From Thermomonas paludicola (GTDB lineage: Bacteria; Pseudomonadota; Gammaproteobacteria; Xanthomonadales; Xanthomonadaceae), in NCBI RefSeq assembly GCF_024498955.1, contig NZ_CP093311.1, forward strand, positions 1,426,001-1,490,000: a stretch of 64,000 nucleotides of DNA, read 5' to 3'. Positions 7,862 to 14,524 of this stretch are shown in pieces. Under the pieces are notes generated by a model. That model did not search any database and had not been told where the DNA came from. It saw only the letters and a program-made list of their open reading frames with translations. Position numbers and translations under genes: made by a program. How positions within the stretch are numbered: the first letter of the stretch is position 1; each line of letters begins with the position of its first letter.

Positions 7862-8962
7862 TCAACGCTTCCTTGCGGCCGGCTTGGCAGCCTTCACGGG
7901 TGTGGCGGGCTTGCGTGCAGCAACGTTTTTTGCCGGCTTGGCGGCTGCTTTCCTTGCCGCAGGCTTGGCGTCCGCTTTTCTGGCTGCCGGTTTGGCTGCC
8001 GTCTTTGCCACGGGTTTTGAAGCGGGTTTTGAAGCGGGCTTTGACGCAGGCCTGGAGGCGGGTTTTGCCGCCGTTGGCGGGGGCGCAACTTCACTGCGTT
8101 GCATGCGCCGAAGCTGGCGCTCCAGTTCGGCAATTTTCCGATGCGCGCCATCCAGTTCGGTGCGGCCCGGCAGTCCCATTTGGTTGGTCGTTTGCTCGCC
8201 GATGGCCTGTGCGGCGGCGCGCAGCTGCATTTGCGCATTGACCAACTCACCAAACACATGCCGATAGTCCGGCGACAGCGCCGCTTTTGCCCAGGCGTCT
8301 TCGGCGGCATCCACCCACAGGTCGAACAAGGCGCGCACGCTGCCAATCTGGCGGCCAGGCTCCTCGCGCTCGGCCAGCTTCGATTCGAATTGTGAAAACG
8401 CATCCTGCGCCACCTTCGCCATCAGCGCGTTGTAGGCCTCATTGGCGCGCTGCCAACGCAGCTGCGCCTGGCCCAGCGCCTGCAGGCGCTCCTGGTGTTC
8501 CCGGGTGAAGCCAAACGCAGGTCGGCTCAGCGCAGCGGCCGCTTCGGAACGCATGCCCTGCAAATACGGCGCGGCCGCGGCATTCCACTGCGCCACGCCT
8601 TCCAGCCCCGGCCCGCGCATGCCTTGCAGCAGCTCCTGGAATGGATTTCCACCGCTGCCAAACGCATTGCGCCAGGCATTGGCGACATCCGCCGCCTGAT
8701 GATCGCGGCCGACAAATTGCGCGGCCACCTGCTGCATTTGCGCGAACCAGTCGCCACTCTGCCGGTTGAAATGCTCCATCAGGTTGCCGAAACCGGCCTG
8801 CGCCGCCTGCCCCGTGACTTGCCGGGTCCAGGCATCCAGCGCGTCACGCATGCCCTGCATGCCTGCACCCGCGCGCGATGGCGATGCCGGGTCGCGCATC
8901 GCATCCCCCCACATGCCCCAGTAACGGCGTGCCAGGGCTGCGAAATCGTTGGATGCATCCAT
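7862..8962 (-). CDS. phaE: Class III PHA synthase subunit PhaE with a Lys/Ala/Pro-rich tail
   Basis: Accessory subunit that forms the active class III synthase with PhaC. It is 366 aa: an all-helical, Gln/Ala-rich body (about 1-290) with the family's aromatic motifs (ARRYWGMWGDAM, WFAQMQQ, FDLWVDAAEDA), then a coiled-coil stretch (HRKIAELERQLRRMQ). The last 73 residues (294-366) are almost only Lys, Ala, Pro and Arg in AAKPA-like repeats. That tail resembles the histone-H1-like DNA-binding end of the Pseudomonas phasin PhaF and is not a standard part of PhaE. A clear GGAGG ribosome-binding site precedes the ATG at 8962. First gene of the operon phaE-phaC-6311 ORF. Confidence 0.9.
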   Translation of the reverse strand: MDASNDFAALARRYWGMWGDAMRDPASPSRAGAGMQGMRDALDAWTRQVTGQAAQAGFGNLMEHFNRQSGDWFAQMQQVAAQFVGRDHQAADVANAWRNAFGSGGNPFQELLQGMRGPGLEGVAQWNAAAAPYLQGMRSEAAAALSRPAFGFTREHQERLQALGQAQLRWQRANEAYNALMAKVAQDAFSQFESKLAEREEPGRQIGSVRALFDLWVDAAEDAWAKAALSPDYRHVFGELVNAQMQLRAAAQAIGEQTTNQMGLPGRTELDGAHRKIAELERQLRRMQRSEVAPPPTAAKPASRPASKPASKPASKPVAKTAAKPAARKADAKPAARKAAAKPAKNVAARKPATPVKAAKPAARKR

Positions 8963-9050
8963 CGTGGGTCCTCCATGTGTGCAGTGATGCTAGCAACGCG
9001 GCTGCGCCGCCGCCATCGTGGCACGCCAGTGGCGGGGAATCACGGGGACA

Positions 9051-9668
9051 TCAGGGCTTTGGAATGCGCAACGTCTTGCTGATCATCAGCGAACCGGAAA
9101 CGGCATACAGCAGCGTCAGCGGATGCAGCTGCCAGGGACCAAGCTGCACCACGCCCAGCCACAGCGCGCTGCCGATGTCGCCCCGCCACGCCAGCCACGC
9201 CAACAGCCCCACGATCGCCACGCTGGTCGGAATGGGCGTGCCCTCGAAATACGCCACCTTGCCTTCGGTACCGCTCAGTTGCTCGGCAGTCACGTTGTAG
9301 CGCGCCAGCCGGCTGACGCCGCAACCCACGAAATAGCTGAGCAGCGCCCAATCCCAGCCGCCCTGCAGGCCACAGGCGTAGCCCAGCGCAGCCGGCGCCA
9401 CGCCGAAGCTGATCACGTCGGCCAGCGAATCCAGCTCGCGCCCCAGCGTGGAAGCGACCTTGCGCCAGCGTGCAATGCGCCCGTCCAGCGCATCGAACAC
9501 GAAGGCCAGGGGAATCAGCGCCATGCCCATCAACAGGTCGCCGGCCACGCCGTCCTGCAGGAAACGCATCGCGGCGAAGATTGCGCCGGTGCCGCAAAAC
9601 GCATTGCCCAAGGTGAACCAGTCGGCGAGGTGGAACTCGCGCAGCATCGAAAAGTGGCGTGGCTTCAT
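9051..9668 (-). CDS. pssA: CDP-diacylglycerol-serine O-phosphatidyltransferase (PssA type)
   Basis: Integral membrane enzyme of the CDP-alcohol phosphatidyltransferase family, 205 aa. The full signature D-x2-D-G-x2-A-R-x8-G-x3-D-x3-D is present: Asp59, Asp62-Gly63, Ala66-Arg67, Gly76, Asp80 and Asp84. About six hydrophobic segments are visible. Size and the amino-terminal pattern fit the membrane-bound type of phosphatidylserine synthase, which makes the precursor of phosphatidylethanolamine. Alternative products of the superfamily, such as phosphatidylcholine synthase, cannot be excluded. It is transcribed like the pha genes but 89 nt upstream of phaE, with no evident shared function. Confidence 0.87.
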   Translation of the reverse strand: MKPRHFSMLREFHLADWFTLGNAFCGTGAIFAAMRFLQDGVAGDLLMGMALIPLAFVFDALDGRIARWRKVASTLGRELDSLADVISFGVAPAALGYACGLQGGWDWALLSYFVGCGVSRLARYNVTAEQLSGTEGKVAYFEGTPIPTSVAIVGLLAWLAWRGDIGSALWLGVVQLGPWQLHPLTLLYAVSGSLMISKTLRIPKP

Positions 9669-9734
9669 CGGCTGTTCCAGTGGTGTACAGGCAGCCTGCC
9701 AAACCGTTCCCCTGCCGGCAAGCGCCGCAGCGCC

Positions 9735-11522
9735 TCAGTGCGGCATTGCCAGATTTTCCGCGGCCAGCGGCTTGCCCATGCGCGGCACGGTGGCAATCAC
9801 CGCATCGGCAGGCAGCGCGCCCTTGCCATCCAGATAGGCCTCCACGCGATCCAGCGCCTCATAGACGTAGGGCAGCAACGGCAGATACGCCGCAGCCATG
9901 TGCGGCAGCCCGAGGAATGCGTCGAAGTGCTGGGCATTGCGTACCTGCCAGTAGCGCACGTCGCGGCCGGCAGCCTTGGCCATCGACACATAGGGCGCGC
10001 TGGAAAACACCGGCGGCACCAGTCCGTCATCGGTGCCGTGGATCACCACCACCGGCAAACCGGCGCGCGGTGGCGCGGCGCGCGTTTCGTCCACACCCTT
10101 GCGCACTCGCTGCGCATCAGTGCCTTGCCCCGTCCACAAGCCGCGCAGGCATTGCAGCCCGCCCAGCCCCATGTCGGCCATCGGCTGCGGATCGATGATG
10201 CCCACGCCGGCACCGGGAGGAATGCCGCTGGCATCGGCCACCCATGCGGCGCGCTCTGCGGCGGTGGCGGCACGCGGGCTGGAATCCGGATTCAGCGCGG
10301 CATAGCGATAGCCGCAGGGATGTGCATCGTGCGAATAGCGGCCATAGGCCGAGGCATAGCCCACCGCAACCGCGCGCCACAGGTCGAACGCCACCGAAAT
10401 CGCGCCGGAGCGCAGCGACGCATCGCTCCAGCCAGCGGCGTGCAGTTTCGCCAAGGCGTCCTTCTGCTGCGCGTCATGGGTCTCGCCGACCAGCACCCCG
10501 CGTGCGGCCAATGCCGCGCACTTCAGCGCCAGCCCGGGCGTTTCCGGAATGCCCAGTTGCGGCAGCGCGCACGGCATCAGCAAGGCAGCTTCGGTGCCGT
10601 AGTCATACAGGCTGCGCGCGCCGGCGCCCTCGGCCAGCACGCTGGGTTCGCCAGCCACCACCGCATCCAGCCAACCGCCGTCCAGCTCCGCAGCCCGCAG
10701 TACGGCGCCACCACCGTTGGAAATGCCGACCGCGATCACCCGGGTATTGGCGAAGGTGAACGGCGCCTGCGCCGGCAACTGTTCATTCAGGGTGGACAGG
10801 GCGAAGTCGGCCGCCTGTTTCACATGCCGGCCCCAGTCGGCTTCCGGGTTGTCCTGCGAATGCGCGTGCTTGTAGGCAACGCCCGAGCCGGCTGTGGGCG
10901 ATGGCTCGAACGCCAGCGCTGCCTCGGCGCCGCCCAGCGTGCCGTCGGCCATCACGCCCTGCCTGGCATCCAGATCGTAATAATCGCTGCCCGCGCCCTT
11001 GTCGGTATAGACCACCGCGCAACCGCGTGGCAAACCCCACGCGCCCGCCACCGCGATGGCCCCGTAGATGCCGCGCGATCCCGACGAGGCCGCCACCACC
11101 ACGCAGCGATTGCGTGCATCAAAGCCATCCGGCAATTGCAGCAGCACGCGATGCGGCTGTTGCGCGCCCGCCAGCGTTGCCAGCGCGCTGAACTCGCGGC
11201 CAGGCACGTTGGCCACGCTTCCGTACAGCGTTCCGTAACCACCGCCTGGTGCCAGGTCGGCGATACCTCGCCAGTTGCTCCACAACGCACGCCGACGCAG
11301 CTCTGCGGGCGTGGGACGCTCGACATCTGCGAAGGTCGGCGGCAGCATCGACCGCAACCCCGCAAGTCCCAACCCGCCGGTCAGCAGGTCGTCGTGTTCA
11401 CGGTGTCCGGTGGCACGCGGTTGCTGGAACATCTCGGCGTTTCCCTTGCTGACAGGCATGCCGGCGCAGCCTGCCATCAGCGCGATGACGGCCGCGAAGG
11501 CGCAATGACGGAATATGTGCAT
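9735..11522 (-). CDS. D-(-)-3-hydroxybutyrate oligomer hydrolase, lipoprotein
   Basis: Cleaves soluble oligomers of 3-hydroxybutyrate, released from PHB by depolymerases, to the monomer. It is 595 aa with a lipoprotein signal (lipobox LMAGC, Cys19), so the mature enzyme probably sits in the periplasm or outer membrane. The nucleophile is probably Ser268 in GISNGGG; an acid and a histidine are available in HGTDDGLVPP and NAQHFDAFLG. The family motifs LSNWRGIADLAPGGGYG-like, ASSGSRGIYG and VVYTDKGAG are all present. It is divergent from the 3-hydroxybutyrate dehydrogenase gene, giving hydrolysis and oxidation steps from one intergenic region. A surface-exposed hydrolase suggests use of external PHB as well as the cell's own. 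Confidence 0.9.
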   Translation of the reverse strand: MHIFRHCAFAAVIALMAGCAGMPVSKGNAEMFQQPRATGHREHDDLLTGGLGLAGLRSMLPPTFADVERPTPAELRRRALWSNWRGIADLAPGGGYGTLYGSVANVPGREFSALATLAGAQQPHRVLLQLPDGFDARNRCVVVAASSGSRGIYGAIAVAGAWGLPRGCAVVYTDKGAGSDYYDLDARQGVMADGTLGGAEAALAFEPSPTAGSGVAYKHAHSQDNPEADWGRHVKQAADFALSTLNEQLPAQAPFTFANTRVIAVGISNGGGAVLRAAELDGGWLDAVVAGEPSVLAEGAGARSLYDYGTEAALLMPCALPQLGIPETPGLALKCAALAARGVLVGETHDAQQKDALAKLHAAGWSDASLRSGAISVAFDLWRAVAVGYASAYGRYSHDAHPCGYRYAALNPDSSPRAATAAERAAWVADASGIPPGAGVGIIDPQPMADMGLGGLQCLRGLWTGQGTDAQRVRKGVDETRAAPPRAGLPVVVIHGTDDGLVPPVFSSAPYVSMAKAAGRDVRYWQVRNAQHFDAFLGLPHMAAAYLPLLPYVYEALDRVEAYLDGKGALPADAVIATVPRMGKPLAAENLAMPH

Positions 11523-11629
11523 GCGCCGACCTTACCCCTTGCCAGCGCGCGCCGCATCGTACTTTGGTACCAGCAAGCCATGCCGCGTTCCTGCTAGCGT
11601 ATGAACTCCCCACCGTTGCAGGTTCCCGC

Positions 11630-12454
11630 ATGAGCGATACCTTTCTACATGGCCGCACCGCGCTGGTGACCGGCAGCACGTCCGGCATTGGCCTGGCGAT
11701 CGCCCAGGCACTGGCGGCAGCCGGCGCACGCGTGGCGATCAACGGCCTGGGCAGCGCGGATCAGGTCGCCGCGGCCATCGCCGCCGTCGATGCCGCCGGC
11801 AACGGCGGCGCCGGCTCGGCTTCGACCAAACACTTCAGTGCCGACCTGCGCGATGCAGAAGCCATCGACGCGATGATGGCCGAGCTGTCCGCGTGGTCCG
11901 GCGGCGGCGTTGACGTGCTGGTCAACAACGCCGGTATCCAGCATGCGGTGCCGCTGGCGCAGATGCCGGTGCAGAAGTGGAACGACATCATCGCCATCAA
12001 TCTGTCGTCCGCATTCCATGCCATGCGCCTGGCGATGCCGGCGATGGCCGCGCGCGGTTTTGGCCGCGTCATCAACATCGCCTCGGTGCACGGGCTGGTG
12101 GCATCGAAAGACAAGGCGCCGTACGTGGCAAGCAAGTTCGGCATCGTCGGACTGAGCAAGGTCGCGGCGCTGGAATACGCCGCGCAGGGCTCGCGCGAGT
12201 CCGGCGGAATCACCGTCAATTGCATCTGCCCGGGCTGGGTGGAAACCCCGCTGATCGAGCCGCAGATCGAAGCGCGCATGCACGGCGGCAGCCGCGACGA
12301 TGGCGTGCGCAACCTGCTGGCGGAAAAGCAGCCCAGCTTGCGCATGACCCTGCCCGCCGAGATCGCCGCACTGGCGGTCTTCCTGTGCCGGCGCGAAGCC
12401 CACAACATCACCGGCGCGGCACTGCCGGTGGATGGTGGCTGGACCGCGCAGTAA
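11630..12454 (+). CDS. bdhA: 3-hydroxybutyrate dehydrogenase (SDR family)
   Basis: Oxidises (R)-3-hydroxybutyrate to acetoacetate with NAD+, 274 aa. Classical short-chain dehydrogenase with the cofactor motif TGSTSGIG (14-21), NNAG (99-102), and catalytic Ser152, Tyr165 and Lys169 in YVASK. The C-terminal signature CPGWVETPLIEPQI and LPVDGGWTAQ is that of the 3-hydroxybutyrate dehydrogenase subfamily. The ATG at 11630 is chosen because it places the Rossmann fold at the usual distance from the start; an upstream in-frame start would add 22 unrelated residues. The response regulator gene follows 4 nt after the stop, so the two are very likely co-transcribed, a link between catabolism and its regulation. 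Confidence 0.95.
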   Translation: MSDTFLHGRTALVTGSTSGIGLAIAQALAAAGARVAINGLGSADQVAAAIAAVDAAGNGGAGSASTKHFSADLRDAEAIDAMMAELSAWSGGGVDVLVNNAGIQHAVPLAQMPVQKWNDIIAINLSSAFHAMRLAMPAMAARGFGRVINIASVHGLVASKDKAPYVASKFGIVGLSKVAALEYAAQGSRESGGITVNCICPGWVETPLIEPQIEARMHGGSRDDGVRNLLAEKQPSLRMTLPAEIAALAVFLCRREAHNITGAALPVDGGWTAQ

Positions 12455-12458
12455 ACGC

Positions 12459-13124
12459 ATGCCCTCGCTGCTGATCGCCGACGACCACCCGCTGTTCCGC
12501 GCCGCGCTGCGGCAGGCCGCGCGCGATGCGCTGGGCGAGGTCGAGCTGTTTGAAGCAGGCGACCTGGAAACCGCGCTGGCCACGTTGGAAGCCCAGCCGC
12601 AGATGGATCTGGTGCTGCTGGACCTGCACATGCCCGGCAATCACGGGCTGGCAGGACTGGCCGCGATCCGCGCCCAGTATCCGGGCGTGGCGGTGGTGGT
12701 GGTCTCGGCCAACGACGACCCGCGCGTGGTGCGTCGCGCCCTGGACCACGGTGCGGCCGGTTACCTGCCCAAAAGCGCCGGCCTGGACGAATTGCGCGAC
12801 GCCATCCGCAGCGTGCTGGCCTGCGACACCTGGCTGCCGCAGGCGCTGCGTGCCAGCGTTGCACGCGCCGCATCGTCGCCGGATGACGCGCATCTTGCCG
12901 CGCGCCTGGCCAGCCTGTCGCCACAGCAGTTCCGGGTGCTTGCACTGGTGGCCGAGGGCTTGCTCAACAAGCAAATCGCCGACCGCCTGGACGTGCAGGA
13001 GCGCACCGTGAAGGCACATCTCACCGCGATTTTCGAGCGGCTTGGCGTTCGCAATCGCACCCAGGCCAGCGTGGTGCTGCGCGAGTTGGAGTTGCGTGAC
13101 CCGGCGCGACTGCTGCAAGGCTGA
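12459..13124 (+). CDS. NarL/LuxR-type response regulator (CrbR/ErdR-like)
   Basis: 221 aa DNA-binding response regulator. The receiver domain (1-120) has the acidic pocket ADDH, phosphoacceptor Asp55 in LLDLHMPG, and the switch lysine in GYLPKSA. The C-terminal LuxR helix-turn-helix spans about 150-215 (LSPQQFRVLALVAEGLLNKQIADRL). It follows the 3-hydroxybutyrate dehydrogenase gene after 4 nt. No histidine kinase is directly adjacent; the nearest is the transporter-domain hybrid kinase starting 4.8 kb away at 17881. A small NarL-type regulator with an SLC5-domain hybrid kinase is the arrangement of CrbR/CrbS and ErdR/MxtR, which control acetate and other small-carbon metabolism. The pairing here is inference from proximity and domain type. 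Confidence 0.9.
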   Translation: MPSLLIADDHPLFRAALRQAARDALGEVELFEAGDLETALATLEAQPQMDLVLLDLHMPGNHGLAGLAAIRAQYPGVAVVVVSANDDPRVVRRALDHGAAGYLPKSAGLDELRDAIRSVLACDTWLPQALRASVARAASSPDDAHLAARLASLSPQQFRVLALVAEGLLNKQIADRLDVQERTVKAHLTAIFERLGVRNRTQASVVLRELELRDPARLLQG

Positions 13125-13192
13125 GCCGACGCCGGCTGGTCAAATTTTCACCACACCCATTGACAGCCGCACCACGCTTGGCGCGCACGTGG

Positions 13193-13201
13193 TTATCCAC
13201 A
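13193..13201 (+). promoter_or_regulatory. Perfect DnaA box, repeat copy 1
   Basis: TTATCCACA matches the consensus TTATNCACA exactly. An inverted imperfect box (TGTGGAAAA, 13230-13238) lies downstream in the same copy. Confidence 0.6.
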
Positions 13202-13272
13202 TCCTTATACGAAAACCGTCCACAGCCATTGTGGAAAACCCCGCTGGCCACGCGCCGCGCGGCTTTTTCGAT

Positions 13273-13291
13273 GTGGTGAATTTTTCACCAC
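13273..13291. repeat. Perfect inverted repeat between the repeat copies
   Basis: GTGGTGAA-TTT-TTCACCAC, an 8-bp perfect stem with a 3-nt loop, spans the boundary into repeat copy 2. The GC-rich stretch GCCGCGCGGCTTTTT just upstream (13254-13268) could help terminate the response regulator transcript. Confidence 0.6.
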
Positions 13292-13329
13292 ACCCATTGA
13301 CAGCCGCACCCTGCAAAGCGCGCAGGCGG

Positions 13330-13338
13330 TTATCCACA
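13330..13338 (+). promoter_or_regulatory. Perfect DnaA box, repeat copy 2
   Basis: TTATCCACA again, 137 bp from the first. An inverted near-consensus box (TGTGGACAA, 13367-13375; complement TTGTCCACA, one mismatch) follows in the same copy. Confidence 0.6.
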
Positions 13339-13391
13339 TCCTTATACGAAAACCGTCCACAGCCACTGTGGACAATGCGGAGCGTCCACTC

Positions 13392-14438
13392 TTACATCGT
13401 TGCGCAGTCGATCACGAAGCGGTACTTGACGTCGCTGTGCAACATCCGTTCGTAGGCCGCGTCGATGTCCTGCGCGCGAATCATTTCGATGTCGGCAACG
13501 ATGCCGTGCTCCGCGCAAAAATCCAGCATCTCCTGGGTCTCGGCGATGCCGCCGATCAGCGAACCGGCAATCGCCTTGCGGCCGAAAATCAGGCCCATGA
13601 CCGACGGGCTGGGATGCGGCGTGGCCGGCGCGCCGACCAGGCACAGCGTGCCATCGCGTTTGAGCAATGCAGTAAAAGCATCCAGCACGTGCGGCGCGGC
13701 CACGGTGTCCAGGATGAAATCGAAGCTGCCTTGCTGCGCTTTCATTTGCCCGGCATCGCGCGACACCACCACCGCGTCTGCGCCCAGCCGATGCGCTTCG
13801 TCGCGCTTGCTCTCGGTGGTGGTGAACGCCACCACCTGCGCGCCCATCGCGCGCGCCAGCTTGATACCCATATGCCCCAACCCGCCAATGCCGACAATGC
13901 CGACCTTCTTGCCGGGGCCCACGTTCCAATGGCGCAGCGGCGAATAGGTGGTGATGCCCGCGCACAACAGCGGCGCGACCGCGGCCAGTTGCTGCTGCGG
14001 GTGGCGAATGTGCAACACGAACCCCTGATCCACCACGATCCGCTGCGAGTAGCCACCCAAGGTGTGCCCCGGCGCATCATTGGTCGGGCCGTTGTAGGTG
14101 CCCACCATGCCGCGTTCGCAATACTGTTCCAGGCCGTCACCGCAGGCGCTGCACTGCCCGCAGCTGCCCACCAGGCAGCCAACGCCGACCACGTCGCCCA
14201 CCTTGAAACCGGCGACATCGTTGCCCACCGCGCTGACCGTCCCGACGATTTCATGGCCCGGCACGCACGGATACAGCGTCCCCGGCCACTCGGACCGAAC
14301 CGTGTGCAGGTCGGAATGACAAACGCCGCAATAGGCGATTTCAATCTGCACATCCTGCGGTCCGGGCGCACGGCGATCGATCGTCATGGCGACCAGGGGT
14401 TGGTCGGCACTGTGCGCGCCGCAGGCTTTGACGGTCAT
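13392..14438 (-). CDS. Zinc-dependent NAD(P) alcohol/aldehyde dehydrogenase (YahK/CAD type)
   Basis: 348 aa medium-chain dehydrogenase. The catalytic zinc ligands are in GVCHSDLH and PGHE, and the four structural-zinc cysteines in GSCGQCSACGDGLEQYC. The nucleotide-binding motif is GIGGLGHMG. The overall pattern is that of the cinnamyl-alcohol-dehydrogenase/YahK branch, broad-specificity and usually NADPH-dependent aldehyde reductases. An AAGGA ribosome-binding site precedes the ATG at 14438. It lies 86 nt downstream of the hybrid kinase gene on the same strand and may share its transcript. Physiological substrate unknown; a role in the neighbouring hydroxybutyrate pathway is possible but not required. 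Confidence 0.92.
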   Translation of the reverse strand: MTVKACGAHSADQPLVAMTIDRRAPGPQDVQIEIAYCGVCHSDLHTVRSEWPGTLYPCVPGHEIVGTVSAVGNDVAGFKVGDVVGVGCLVGSCGQCSACGDGLEQYCERGMVGTYNGPTNDAPGHTLGGYSQRIVVDQGFVLHIRHPQQQLAAVAPLLCAGITTYSPLRHWNVGPGKKVGIVGIGGLGHMGIKLARAMGAQVVAFTTTESKRDEAHRLGADAVVVSRDAGQMKAQQGSFDFILDTVAAPHVLDAFTALLKRDGTLCLVGAPATPHPSPSVMGLIFGRKAIAGSLIGGIAETQEMLDFCAEHGIVADIEMIRAQDIDAAYERMLHSDVKYRFVIDCATM

Positions 14439-14524
14439 CGGAATTCCTTCATTTGGAGGGTGACGAAGCTTGGAGGAGGCATTGTTTCAACCACGTGAAC
14501 AGGCGGCGCGCAGCGGCGCGACCG

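Larger units (their letters stand above)
13145..13372. repeat. Tandem pair of about 95-bp repeats, 137-bp period, with DnaA boxes
   Basis: Two near-identical blocks lie at offset 137 bp. The first shared segment (13145-13173 with 13282-13310) is 29 bp, reads TTTTCACCACACCCATTGAC at its start, and is identical in both. A diverged middle of about 19 bp follows. A second shared segment (13193-13235 with 13330-13372) runs from the DnaA box through CATCCTTATACGAAAACC to a TCCACA/TGTGGA hairpin with one mismatch. The blocks fill the gap between convergent genes (response regulator and alcohol dehydrogenase). No coding potential was seen. Confidence 0.9.

Noticed and set aside
7862..8080. Separate histone-like protein encoded by the Lys/Ala-rich end of phaE
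   Set aside because: It is in frame with PhaE, with no internal start preceded by a ribosome-binding site.
13163..13210. Promoter from TTGACA-like and TATAC strings in the repeat
   Set aside because: The hexamers are over 35 bp apart, far outside sigma-70 spacing.
13145..13375. Chromosomal origin of replication
   Set aside because: DnaA boxes are present, but no AT-rich unwinding element and no dnaA, dnaN, recF, gyrB, rpmH or parA genes are nearby.
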